Origin: a virus
Length of the DNA: 33,409 nucleotides
IMG/VR virus record: IMGVR_UViG_3300043436_001683
Coordinates: 1 to 33,409 of that record
Strand: one strand, 5' to 3'
Shown here: piece by piece, positions 1-6,514 of the stretch
Position numbering within the stretch: the first letter of the stretch is position 1
Layout of the letters: every line of letters starts with the position of its first letter
Notes under the pieces: generated by a model
Seen by the model: the letters and a program-made list of their open reading frames with translations, nothing else
The model's database searches: none
Told to the model about the DNA's origin: nothing
Position numbers and translations under genes: made by a program

Positions 1-118
1 TCTCCTGTTGTTTAAAGGACTCTATTTGATTTTTGGATGTCTCATACATAACTTTCTCTAAGGGGAAAAATCTCCTCTCTAAATCGATTAGGCGTTGTTC
101 TAATTCTTTGATGTCCAT
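1..118 (-). CDS. Partial CDS: N-terminus of coiled-coil/beta protein (second allele of the 33248 gene)
   Basis: The first 39 codons of a gene that runs off the left edge of the contig. It starts at the ATG complementary to 116-118, in the context AAGTTATG. It is the same gene as the complete copy at 32919-33248: the two overlap over 118 nt and differ at position 28 (Gln here, Glu there) and at position 92 (silent). The visible part is a charged helix beginning MDIKELEQRL. Because the right end of the contig carries the complete version, this is most simply the other end of a circular genome and not a second gene copy. Function unknown. Confidence 0.85.
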   Translation of the reverse strand, partial: MDIKELEQRLIDLERRFFPLEKVMYETSKNQIESFKQQE

Positions 119-125
119 AACTTAT

Positions 126-380
126 TTATTTAATTTTTTTTCCAACCCATTGGTGTTTCTCTCTTTCCAAAAATGTTGTTAAGCATTCATCGGCAGAATA
201 TGATTGTAAACATGCATTTATCACATCTTCAAAAAAGTGAGTACCTACCCAATGAGTTGCTCTATACTTATTTATAAACTTTGATGATGCCTTTGATATT
301 GCTTCTATTTTTTCACTTGTCATTTTTCCTGAATGATACCCACTTTGGATATATTCTTTTACTCTTACTTTTGTTATCAT
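126..380 (-). CDS. Small hypothetical protein, 84 aa; present/absent between the two ends
   Basis: An 84-aa protein with a basic N-terminus and the middle motif HWVGTHFFEDVINACL. No family is recognised. Its ATG follows the stop of the 384-824 gene by three bases (TAAGTTATG), so it is probably translated by coupling, and eight bases separate its stop from the next ATG. The equivalent place at the right end of the contig (33252-33291) has only 40 unrelated bases instead of these 255, while both flanks match almost perfectly. The gene is therefore an accessory indel between variants of this phage. Confidence 0.75.
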   Translation of the reverse strand: MITKVRVKEYIQSGYHSGKMTSEKIEAISKASSKFINKYRATHWVGTHFFEDVINACLQSYSADECLTTFLEREKHQWVGKKIK

Positions 381-383
381 AAC

Positions 384-824
384 TTATGCGTATTGTTCTT
401 TGTATTCTTTATATTGTTTTTTAGCAAACCTATTTAATTCAGTAAGCATCTCTTTCAATTTGGTTTTGGTAATCTTACCTACACCACTTTTATCGTGATA
501 CCCCAATTCATATGTAATTGAATCCTGAATGTAATAACAAAACGAATAACCATTTTCTTCATAGTCATCTTCTTTAATATAGATGTGTAATAAAGGACCT
601 GGTCTTTCATCATCATCTTGTAGAGATTTTGGACAAACTGTATCCCATATGTGTATGTGTCCGTATTCATATAAAGACCCATCATTAAATCTCTTTTTGG
701 GAAACTCAAATGCAAAGTCTTCATCTTCCCAATAGTTTTTTATACCTTTTAGATTACTAATCAATTTGTCTACTTCTTTTAAGAATAGTGTTTCTTCACT
801 ACTCATTTTTACTTTCTTTTTCAT
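384..824 (-). CDS. Hypothetical early protein, 146 aa
   Basis: A 146-aa acidic protein rich in aromatic residues; I do not recognise the family. The first Met (824) follows the AAGTTATG context shared by other genes of this operon. An internal Met at residue 7 is an alternative start. The C-terminal third is a lysine/glutamate-rich helix. It sits between the 194-aa and 84-aa genes with spacings of a few bases, so it belongs to the same transcript. The last 36 codons are repeated without change at the right end of the contig (33299-33409), which confirms circular closure. Confidence 0.8.
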   Translation of the reverse strand: MKKKVKMSSEETLFLKEVDKLISNLKGIKNYWEDEDFAFEFPKKRFNDGSLYEYGHIHIWDTVCPKSLQDDDERPGPLLHIYIKEDDYEENGYSFCYYIQDSITYELGYHDKSGVGKITKTKLKEMLTELNRFAKKQYKEYKEQYA

Positions 825-830
825 AACTTA

Positions 831-1415
831 TTATTTTTTTAGTCCTAAATATTCTACCATTTCTTCTGCTTCGGTTAGTGCATGTTCTGCATCATCCCAA
901 GTCATTTGTGATTTGTATTTTGTGAATGGCATACCTTGTGAGTTTTTGTAAGAACTTTCTATATCAGGTATGAATGCAAAGTTATATACATAAACTGCAT
1001 CATAACCTTTATACCATTTATCCCAATCCTTTCTCATTCTCTCTACCTTTTCCATAGAGACTTTACCATTCTCCATACAATCCCAATTAGAACCATCGGT
1101 TAGTTTAACTCTCCATTGGTGAGGTGGTCTACAATCAAACTTATTCACTTCGATACCATTAGTTAAATTGTCCATATCATCCCACACATTATTGTCTTTG
1201 TCTACATTCCAAAAGTGCCATGGAAACATACTATCATATCCTTTGATATTTGAATACTTACCATTATCTCTCACTAATATAGTTCCATACATAATGTCTA
1301 ATTCTTCACTCTCGTTTAATACGGCAGACATATTACATACACCTATGTCTCTTTTACTCAATCCGTATCTAATATCGAAAGGAACTATTTCTTTCACTTG
1401 ATATATCTTAGTCAT
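831..1415 (-). CDS. Hypothetical early protein, 194 aa
   Basis: Soluble protein with many Trp and Asp residues, for example WHFWNVDKDNNVWDDMDN. No known domain is recognised. The open frame extends to 1457, but I place the start at the ATG at 1413-1415 because it follows the stop of the upstream gene by one base (TAATATG), the coupling pattern also seen between portal and connector and between fibre and lectin. The longer start would overlap the upstream gene by 41 nt. It is part of the operon beginning at 2764. Function unknown. Confidence 0.75.
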   Translation of the reverse strand: MTKIYQVKEIVPFDIRYGLSKRDIGVCNMSAVLNESEELDIMYGTILVRDNGKYSNIKGYDSMFPWHFWNVDKDNNVWDDMDNLTNGIEVNKFDCRPPHQWRVKLTDGSNWDCMENGKVSMEKVERMRKDWDKWYKGYDAVYVYNFAFIPDIESSYKNSQGMPFTKYKSQMTWDDAEHALTEAEEMVEYLGLKK

Positions 1416-1416
1416 A

Positions 1417-1629
1417 TTATATGTTTTGGTTTTTGTTAAAGTTTCTAACGAACTCAATCAATTCAGTTCTATTAGAGATAGTGTCATTTGTAATCAATGG
1501 AGTTTTCTTACTCTCGTCAGTAATTCTTTGATTTCTTTGTTGAGTAATGTAATTGAACATATCAACTACATACTGTCTGTAAATTGTAAAAGAACTTCTA
1601 AATTGATTTGGAATAAAATATTTATTCAT
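1417..1629 (-). CDS. Small hypothetical protein, 70 aa
   Basis: A 70-aa basic, polar protein, MNKYFIPNQFRSS at the N-terminus, with Asn/Arg/Gln-rich composition. No domain is recognised. It lies 51 nt downstream of the 120-aa gene and ends one base before the start of the 194-aa gene, so translation is likely coupled. No signal peptide or membrane segment is visible. Confidence 0.65.
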   Translation of the reverse strand: MNKYFIPNQFRSSFTIYRQYVVDMFNYITQQRNQRITDESKKTPLITNDTISNRTELIEFVRNFNKNQNI

Positions 1630-1680
1630 TGTGTTTGCTTCAGTTTTTTAAGTGGTGACTCCACTTTATTATTTTTTATA

Positions 1681-2043
1681 TTATTTGAATGTTTCAATCA
1701 TATGTTCTTCAATTGCATTTACTAACCAACCCTCAGCCAAATCAGTATGGAAGTTTTCTTCAACATATTCACTTGGGTCAAAATCCCATAATTCTAAAAA
1801 CTGAGTTCTTTTCTTTTCTATCTTTGTATAAAACTTGTCTTTGATATATGAAATGAAATGTTTATAATCTTCATTCTCATCCATTATATCATTCCAATCC
1901 ATACCACAACATAACTGAAATAAAAGATTACTTCTTTCACTTTCATCATCCCATAATTGTTCGTATTGGTCACAAATATTGTCTAATACTTTTGCATACT
2001 TAATAATGTCACTTACATTACTTACTTTTTTACTTTTACTCAT
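1681..2043 (-). CDS. Hypothetical acidic early protein, 120 aa
   Basis: A strongly acidic helical protein with a short lysine-rich N-terminus (MSKSKKV) followed by Asp/Glu-rich segments such as LWDDESERSN and MDWNDIMDENEDY. No family is recognised. Its overall charge resembles small phage inhibitors or DNA mimics, but that is only an analogy. The ATG follows AAAAGTTATG, the shared start context of this operon. It lies 25 nt downstream of the GNAT-like gene. Confidence 0.7.
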   Translation of the reverse strand: MSKSKKVSNVSDIIKYAKVLDNICDQYEQLWDDESERSNLLFQLCCGMDWNDIMDENEDYKHFISYIKDKFYTKIEKKRTQFLELWDFDPSEYVEENFHTDLAEGWLVNAIEEHMIETFK

Positions 2044-2068
2044 AACTTTTCTTTTTATATTTTATTTA

Positions 2069-2764
2069 TTATTTACTTGATTTATCTTTTAATTCACTAT
2101 ATACTAAGTCCATATCAAACTTAGTTTCATCATACATCATTTGAACATAGTTTAACACACCATACTTATCTTTTCTATCTTTTGATACTCTAAAACCAAA
2201 CTTACGGAAAAACTTAGTTTGTTGTGATATAGATGATTTTTGAGCGTTTTCACCGAAACCAATTGAACCTACACATTCTAACATAATATTATTTAAGTCA
2301 ATATTAAAGAATGGGTCTGTAATCATACCTAACAAAGATAACATCATAACTGTTCCCATACCATTACCTCTCGGGCCATTTACTACAATAGATGAAATCT
2401 CTATACCATCATTACCTAATGGAGAAAGTGTCATATATGAATTACCGAATTGAATTCTAATATTTGGGTGTATTCTTAATATTGTATCTACATTTGAACG
2501 AACTACTCCACAATCTATTTCGATAAAATCTTTTGGTAAACCTATACCTTCACACAATAACTCTATTGCTTTATCTTGATTTTCACATATCTTAGTAAAA
2601 CATTGGTTGGTATCACCTACCTCAAAATAAACTACTTTTGGGTTGATAGCCTGACCACTCTCTTTGAAAGATGTTTTGATATCTTTTAAGAATGATAACT
2701 TATTGTTAGAATAAGATTGTTTCAATTCTAAAACTTCATTAAATAATTCGGTTGATTTTTTCAT
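2069..2764 (-). CDS. GNAT-like N-acetyltransferase, 231 aa; first gene of the left operon
   Basis: Probably transfers an acetyl group from acetyl-CoA to an amine or protein substrate. Two features point to the GNAT fold: RGNGMG at residues 132-137, matching the acetyl-CoA loop pattern R/Q-x-x-G-x-G/A after a beta strand (ISSIVVNG), and FFRKFGF at 185-191, the usual strand-loop end of GNAT domains. The first 110 residues are not recognised and could bind the substrate. It is the first gene after 535 bp of repeat-rich noncoding DNA and so heads an operon that continues across the contig junction to 32111. Its place in an early-type operon fits a role in modifying a host or defence protein, but that is inference. 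The domain call rests on motifs alone. Confidence 0.6.
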   Translation of the reverse strand: MKKSTELFNEVLELKQSYSNNKLSFLKDIKTSFKESGQAINPKVVYFEVGDTNQCFTKICENQDKAIELLCEGIGLPKDFIEIDCGVVRSNVDTILRIHPNIRIQFGNSYMTLSPLGNDGIEISSIVVNGPRGNGMGTVMMLSLLGMITDPFFNIDLNNIMLECVGSIGFGENAQKSSISQQTKFFRKFGFRVSKDRKDKYGVLNYVQMMYDETKFDMDLVYSELKDKSSK

Positions 2765-2932
2765 ATTATATTGTGTATGTATTTACTCACATACGGGAGG
2801 TTTGTTGATAATATACCATTCCCTAATTGGTTGGTAGATAACCAAAGATACGACAAATTACTTGATTTACCTACTACTTTATGAGACGATTTGTCATATT
2901 CCCTTAAAATCCCAAAGATTTTTTATTGAGTA

Positions 2933-3095
2933 TCAACGAGTTACATATATGTTTTTACCTTATTTGTCAGTTTGGGTCTAAACGGTTGAAAATCAATGAT
3001 TTAGCTAAAGTATTGGAAATCAACGAGTTATGAAAAAACCTCATAAATGACTGATTTTCAACGAGTTATGCAACTGGTTGATTATCAATGAGTTA
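2933..3095. repeat. Iteron-like direct repeats, consensus TCAAYGAKTTA, five copies
   Basis: Five direct copies of an 11-bp core begin at 2933, 2993, 3020, 3058 and 3085. Three read TCAACGAGTTA, one TCAATGAGTTA and one TCAATGATTTA. The starts are separated by 60, 27, 38 and 27 bp, so copies 2-3 and 4-5 form pairs with the same 27-bp period. Copies 2 and 5 also share an upstream GGTTGA. A degenerate half copy (GGTGAGTTATAC) follows near 3133. This pattern fits iterons of a replication origin or clustered repressor sites. Confidence 0.75.
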
Positions 3096-3182
3096 GGTTT
3101 TAGGGTTAAAAACGAGGTTTTTTGGGTATTTTGGTGAGTTATACATAGTAATTTTTTACTATATGTAATAAAGTATGGACAT

Positions 3183-3206
3183 AAAAAAACCCCTATTTTA
3201 AGGGGT
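3183..3206 (-). terminator. Rho-independent terminator ending the late operon
   Basis: On the minus strand the hairpin ACCCCT-loop-AGGGGT is followed by seven T. It lies about 95 nt after the stop of the last late gene (3300) and before the control region. The plus-strand reading also has a T-rich end, so it could work in both directions. Confidence 0.75.
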
Positions 3207-3299
3207 ATTTTTCGTATATTCTCCGATTTGGTATCTTTATACCATTTTGTAATTAAAGTGTCTTAAATTAGGTTATAACCTATTTTCCACCTATTCTGG

Positions 3300-3416
3300 C
3301 TACTTACCTTGTCCAATATATTTTTTAGTTGGTTTATCTTTTGGCCCACTTCCTTTTTTAGCTTTACCTTTCTTTTTAGTTTTCACTTCCTTTACAGGTG
3401 ATAATCCTTTTGCCAT
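3300..3416 (-). CDS. Lysine-rich mini-protein, 38 aa
   Basis: A very short, strongly basic protein beginning MAKGLSPVKEVKTKKKGKAK and ending KKYIGQGK. Close to 40 percent of its residues are Lys or Arg, with Gly and Ser between them. Its ATG overlaps the stop of the 61-aa gene by one base (TAATG), which supports it as a real coupled gene. It is the last gene of the late operon, followed by a terminator. It may bind nucleic acid or be packaged with DNA, but this is inferred only from charge. Small Lys-rich proteins of this kind occur in other uncultured phages. Confidence 0.7.
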   Translation of the reverse strand: MAKGLSPVKEVKTKKKGKAKKGSGPKDKPTKKYIGQGK

Positions 3417-3601
3417 TATATTGATTTTCCGTATTTGTTTTGAGCCAGATAATCTAACTCAATTTGTAATGTATTAATTTGTTTGCTTAATTCTAAAACT
3501 AATTCTCTTAATTCTGTTATTTGTTTTTGTTGGTTTTCCACTTTCAATTCCAAATCATAAAGACTTGTATTGAATTTTTCTTTACGAAATAAGTGTATCA
3601 T
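3416..3601 (-). CDS. Coiled-coil protein, 61 aa
   Basis: Residues 15-52 form one continuous heptad-patterned helix (LELKVENQQKQITELRELV and following), so the protein probably forms a coiled-coil oligomer. The N-terminus is short and basic. It could be a small structural or accessory virion protein; no family is assigned. It starts six bases after the stop of the 105-aa gene and overlaps the 38-aa gene at TAATG. Confidence 0.65.
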   Translation of the reverse strand: MIHLFRKEKFNTSLYDLELKVENQQKQITELRELVLELSKQINTLQIELDYLAQNKYGKSI

Positions 3602-3606
3602 ATTTT

Positions 3607-3924
3607 TTATTTTGGTTCTGAAATAGGAACACAGTTAGGGACTTCTCTACCATCCATATCTTTTGTTCCATATTGTTCGTAACCTTCCCAGCAAGGGTCA
3701 CCTGCATCTTTTAAGTTTATACCTCTAAACTTTGTATCATAGGCAACTCTTGCCATTACTTTTGAAGTCGTATCTTTTATCTTACTCATTTTATCTCTGT
3801 CAAATTCACCTTTACATACTGCATAGGCTTGACCTTCTGCATCATACTCAGATGATATTTGAGAAACACATCTTCCAATGTATTTGTCCTCAGTTTCGTT
3901 TGGTTGTGGTTTAGGTATTGGCAT
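3607..3924 (-). CDS. Two-motif phage protein, 105 aa
   Basis: The N-terminus begins MPIPKPQPNETEDKYIGRC and is followed by a short EYDAEGQAYAVC segment. This pattern (MPIPKP, E, C, EY, A-x-C) is one I recognise from short modules in Bacteroidota phage head or protease proteins. The C-terminus, DPCWEGYEQYG then GREVPNCVP, matches a second small recurring module (PCW-x-GY ... PNCVP). The conserved cysteines could bind metal. The function of neither module is known to me. It lies near the 3' end of the late operon, two bases after the PA14 gene. Confidence 0.6.
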   Translation of the reverse strand: MPIPKPQPNETEDKYIGRCVSQISSEYDAEGQAYAVCKGEFDRDKMSKIKDTTSKVMARVAYDTKFRGINLKDAGDPCWEGYEQYGTKDMDGREVPNCVPISEPK

Positions 3925-3926
3925 AA

Positions 3927-4808
3927 TTAAAATCCGTTTGATGATGAGTTATATAATGTTAATCCTGTGAAATTATTTGTTTGTGATATAGTTGGTGTTG
4001 AGAACGACATCGAAATATATTCTGCACCTAGGTTTTCACCCCATTGTATTCTCATTGGATATTGTGTTCCTGATATTAAAGCTATTGGACTTCCTGATAA
4101 AAATAATGGGCCTGGACTAGTGCTACCCATATTGATTGATGCAGTAGTGTAATTATTTATTGCATCATTTCCAATCCACATTAAAATTGCATCATCCGAT
4201 GTCACATCAAAAGTATAAGTTTCAGTTGTAGCAGGTTTGAAATATCCTAACCATTGAACTGATGCACTATCAATTGATGCAGTGAATCCTGTTTGTATAA
4301 CTCCAACATCGGCTACACCAGCTGAACGAGATACCGCAGTGTCAAACCAAGTTGGAACACCACCAAAATATCCATTATATTGAGTTCTAAATAATCCATT
4401 GGTATTTCCACCCAAACTAGCCGATGCTGCACTTACACTAGAACTAATTGTATATCTTACATTACTTCCTACTGTAAAGTTAGTGTTTAATGCACTACCG
4501 GTAGTGCTTTGATTATATAGTAAACTACCATCACTAGCAGAAATAAATAATGTTACAGAATTAGAAGAACTGATTGCAGTTCCTGCTATTGATGCAGACA
4601 CAACCGAATTAGGTGCAGCTAGGAAATTAGTAGTTGCAGATGCAGTTGTTGATAATTTAGTTACTGCATCATTTGTTAATACAAAAAGTGATGAACTATT
4701 TGTGGTATAACTTGCACTAACACTACTAGATATTAGTGTTGGCACAGCTCCTCTAATTACATCAGTTTGTATACTTTGAACTTGGTTGGTATTTCTTAAA
4801 TACAACAT
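3927..4808 (-). CDS. PA14-domain virion protein, 293 aa
   Basis: The first 120 residues are Ser/Thr/Ala-rich and beta-prone, like the other fibre proteins of this phage. From about residue 145 to the end there is a PA14-like beta-barrel: YNGYFGGVPTWFD, then WLGYFKPATTETYTFDVTSD followed by DAILMWIGNDA, then YPMRIQWGENLGAEYISMSF. In PA14 and GLEYA families this fold binds glycans. A role as an adhesive surface or tail protein recognising host polysaccharide is likely. It sits with other small structural genes downstream of the prohead protease. The plus-strand ORF inside it is a shadow. Confidence 0.7.
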   Translation of the reverse strand: MLYLRNTNQVQSIQTDVIRGAVPTLISSSVSASYTTNSSSLFVLTNDAVTKLSTTASATTNFLAAPNSVVSASIAGTAISSSNSVTLFISASDGSLLYNQSTTGSALNTNFTVGSNVRYTISSSVSAASASLGGNTNGLFRTQYNGYFGGVPTWFDTAVSRSAGVADVGVIQTGFTASIDSASVQWLGYFKPATTETYTFDVTSDDAILMWIGNDAINNYTTASINMGSTSPGPLFLSGSPIALISGTQYPMRIQWGENLGAEYISMSFSTPTISQTNNFTGLTLYNSSSNGF

Positions 4809-4821
4809 TATTTTTTATTTT

Positions 4822-5079
4822 TTATCTTAAAGCTACTAATGACCCTGCAGTTGTTGAAGAGGATACCGCTGTAAATATACCAGGGATAAATCCACTAGCA
4901 CTTACAAATGATAATAAAGAACCATCGGCAGTTTGTGCTACTAATGTTCCAACTTGTCCAACATACAATCCACTAGCAACGAATGGTAAAGAACCGATTG
5001 GGTTCGAACCTGTAATACTTTGTCCACCTGAAAATTGTCCATTTTCTACATTACCTGCTAAATTGAATACTTTGCTCAT
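4822..5079 (-). CDS. Small beta-rich virion protein, 85 aa
   Basis: A Gly/Ser/Val-rich all-beta protein with GLYVGQVGTLVAQTADGSLL and ASGFIPGIFTAVSSSTTAGS. This layout (LYVG-x-x-G, TADG, IPG-x-F) resembles a family of small phage structural proteins that I know only as uncharacterised virion or decoration-type proteins. It precedes the PA14 protein with a 13-nt gap and follows the 107-aa gene, in a run of structural genes. The exact role is unknown. Confidence 0.6.
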   Translation of the reverse strand: MSKVFNLAGNVENGQFSGGQSITGSNPIGSLPFVASGLYVGQVGTLVAQTADGSLLSFVSASGFIPGIFTAVSSSTTAGSLVALR

Positions 5080-5091
5080 TTTATTTTATTT

Positions 5092-5415
5092 TTAATTTAT
5101 TGTATATGTTTTTCCCTCAAACTTAAATGAGGATATGTTATCGTATGTTAATGTTCTCCATCCTTCTCTTGTAGTAGGTGCAACTAAGTTCACCATACCT
5201 TCTTCTGCTTTAGTTTCACTTTGGTCAGAATTAGAATAAAACTTTCCCCAATACACTTCATACGATGCTCTATGTGTTGGTGGTATTGCAGTTCTCCATT
5301 TTACAAACATAGGATTACCTGCTGAACTACTTTCCAACATAGACTTAAACTTAACCATTGATACCGATGGTAAAGCAAACTTTTGTAAATTCTTTATGTA
5401 AGTATCACTATTCAT
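5092..5415 (-). CDS. Hypothetical late protein, 107 aa
   Basis: A soluble protein of mixed alpha/beta type, with aromatic-rich segments YEVYWGKFYSN and REGWRTLTYDN. No family is recognised. Its start overlaps the end of the protease gene by eight bases, so the two are translationally coupled. Its position between protease and small virion proteins suggests a virion or assembly role. Confidence 0.6.
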   Translation of the reverse strand: MNSDTYIKNLQKFALPSVSMVKFKSMLESSSAGNPMFVKWRTAIPPTHRASYEVYWGKFYSNSDQSETKAEEGMVNLVAPTTREGWRTLTYDNISSFKFEGKTYTIN

Positions 5416-6478
5416 TTCCTATTAATGCTGGTGCAATGATTAAATCTTTTTTATCTTTTTTCTTTGCAGGTTCTCCTGCATAACTACTTCCTGGAATAGA
5501 AGGCATTGTTTCCGTTTCGGTTAACAAACCTAATTGTCTTAATTTATTTCTACTCCATCCTAATGCTGCCTTACCGCCCCATGCATCGTACATGAGTTTT
5601 CCGCAACCATCTCCGTATGCAGTTGATGTTTCCAAATCTTTTTCATGTCTACTTAAAAAAGAATACATTCTCTTTATAGTATCTACACTAATTGGTTCTC
5701 CTTTTGCCAATTGGGATGCTCGTTGCTTACCAACGGGAGTTCCACATGAACCCCATCCATTCTTATCTACATACTCTAATACTCTTTTAGCATTTCCTTT
5801 TACACCATCTGGATAGTCTGAATAACTTTCCATATCTATTCTCTTACCACCTCTGTATCTGCTATCTTTACGAATTGTATTTTTGATATAAGATAAAACT
5901 ACATTAGCTTCTGCTTCTGATAAATCATCAATATTCTTTAATAAGATATCTTCTTTACTAGCTTCAACTAATTTGTGTTCAAATAAACCTTCAATAGAAA
6001 ATCCTTTCACTTTACCTGTTTTCACATAGTCTTTCCAAATCTTCTCATCAGCAACTTTAAACATTCCCATCCATGCCCCTTCAGGGACATTTAAGCCATA
6101 CACATTACTCTTATCTAATTTCCCTTCTTTAATCCAACTCTCAACTAAATGAACTTTTCCATTTATAGACTCATCATGTTCCAAAGTAGCCTTATCGTTA
6201 TACTTCTTCATTAAATAGTTTTGAGCAACCTTCTTAACCGTTTCTTTTGACAGAAACACATTATATGGTTGTCCTTCACCATCTATTCTTAATATCTTTT
6301 TATCAGGTATTAAAATAGGGCCAATTAACATTCTTTGTTCGTTGTCTACTGCCGCAAAAAGAGTTTCTTCTTTACCAAAGGCAATCCAATCCATTTCTAT
6401 TGCAGGACTTTCTACCAATGATATAGCAAACACTTCATCAACACCTTCTTCTTCAACCTTTAATTCATAGAGTTTCAT
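5408..6478 (-). CDS. XkdF-like prohead serine protease fused to a C-terminal GWGSCGTP domain, 356 aa
   Basis: Cleaves scaffold and capsid precursors during head maturation. Residues 1-170 match the XkdF-like phage protease: GPILIPDKKI (53-62), FLSKETVKKVA (75-85), ATLEHD with the likely catalytic His101, and VKGFSIEG with the likely nucleophile Ser161. Residues about 216-315 form a second domain (SYSDYPDGVKGNAKR, NGWGSCGTPVGKQRA, LAKGEPIS, GDGCGKLMYDAWGG), a module found attached to proteases and other enzymes in Bacteroidota phages and of unknown function. The gene lies downstream of the tape measure, far from capsid and scaffold, whereas in many phages the protease sits next to portal and capsid. 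A weak late-promoter motif lies just upstream. Confidence 0.8.
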   Translation of the reverse strand: MKLYELKVEEEGVDEVFAISLVESPAIEMDWIAFGKEETLFAAVDNEQRMLIGPILIPDKKILRIDGEGQPYNVFLSKETVKKVAQNYLMKKYNDKATLEHDESINGKVHLVESWIKEGKLDKSNVYGLNVPEGAWMGMFKVADEKIWKDYVKTGKVKGFSIEGLFEHKLVEASKEDILLKNIDDLSEAEANVVLSYIKNTIRKDSRYRGGKRIDMESYSDYPDGVKGNAKRVLEYVDKNGWGSCGTPVGKQRASQLAKGEPISVDTIKRMYSFLSRHEKDLETSTAYGDGCGKLMYDAWGGKAALGWSRNKLRQLGLLTETETMPSIPGSSYAGEPAKKKDKKDLIIAPALIGNE

Positions 6479-6479
6479 A

Positions 6480-6514
6480 TAGTAAAAACATTATAATTTG
6501 AAAAAATCATTATC
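6480..6514 (-). promoter_or_regulatory. Weak candidate late promoter upstream of protease
   Basis: On the minus strand GATAATGATT is followed after 15 nt by GTTTTTACTA. The upstream box matches the AATAACTATT consensus at 7 of 10 positions and the downstream box matches GTTTTTAATA at 9 of 10, with the same spacing as the stronger sites. It ends two bases before the protease ATG, so a usable leader would be very short; confidence is low. Confidence 0.35.

Larger units (their letters stand above)
2765..3299. other. Noncoding control region between late and left operons
   Basis: 535 bp with no convincing ORF on either strand. From left to right it holds: a short inverted repeat (GTATGT/ACATAC, about 2776-2796) in the leader of the 2764 gene; a TATCTTTG box on the minus strand (2850-2843) matching the Bacteroidota -7 element but without a clear -33 box; five copies of an 11-bp direct repeat (2933-3095); the terminator of the late operon (3183-3206); a GGTAT-CTTT-ATACC hairpin near 3230-3243; and a perfect 14-bp palindrome TAGGTTATAACCTA (3269-3282). 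It is one of only two large noncoding regions in the genome and a good candidate for a replication origin or control locus. Confidence 0.7.

Noticed and set aside
479-724. 81-aa minus-strand frame inside the 146-aa gene
   Set aside because: It is fully nested in a better gene, has a Met-rich unnatural composition and no separate start context.
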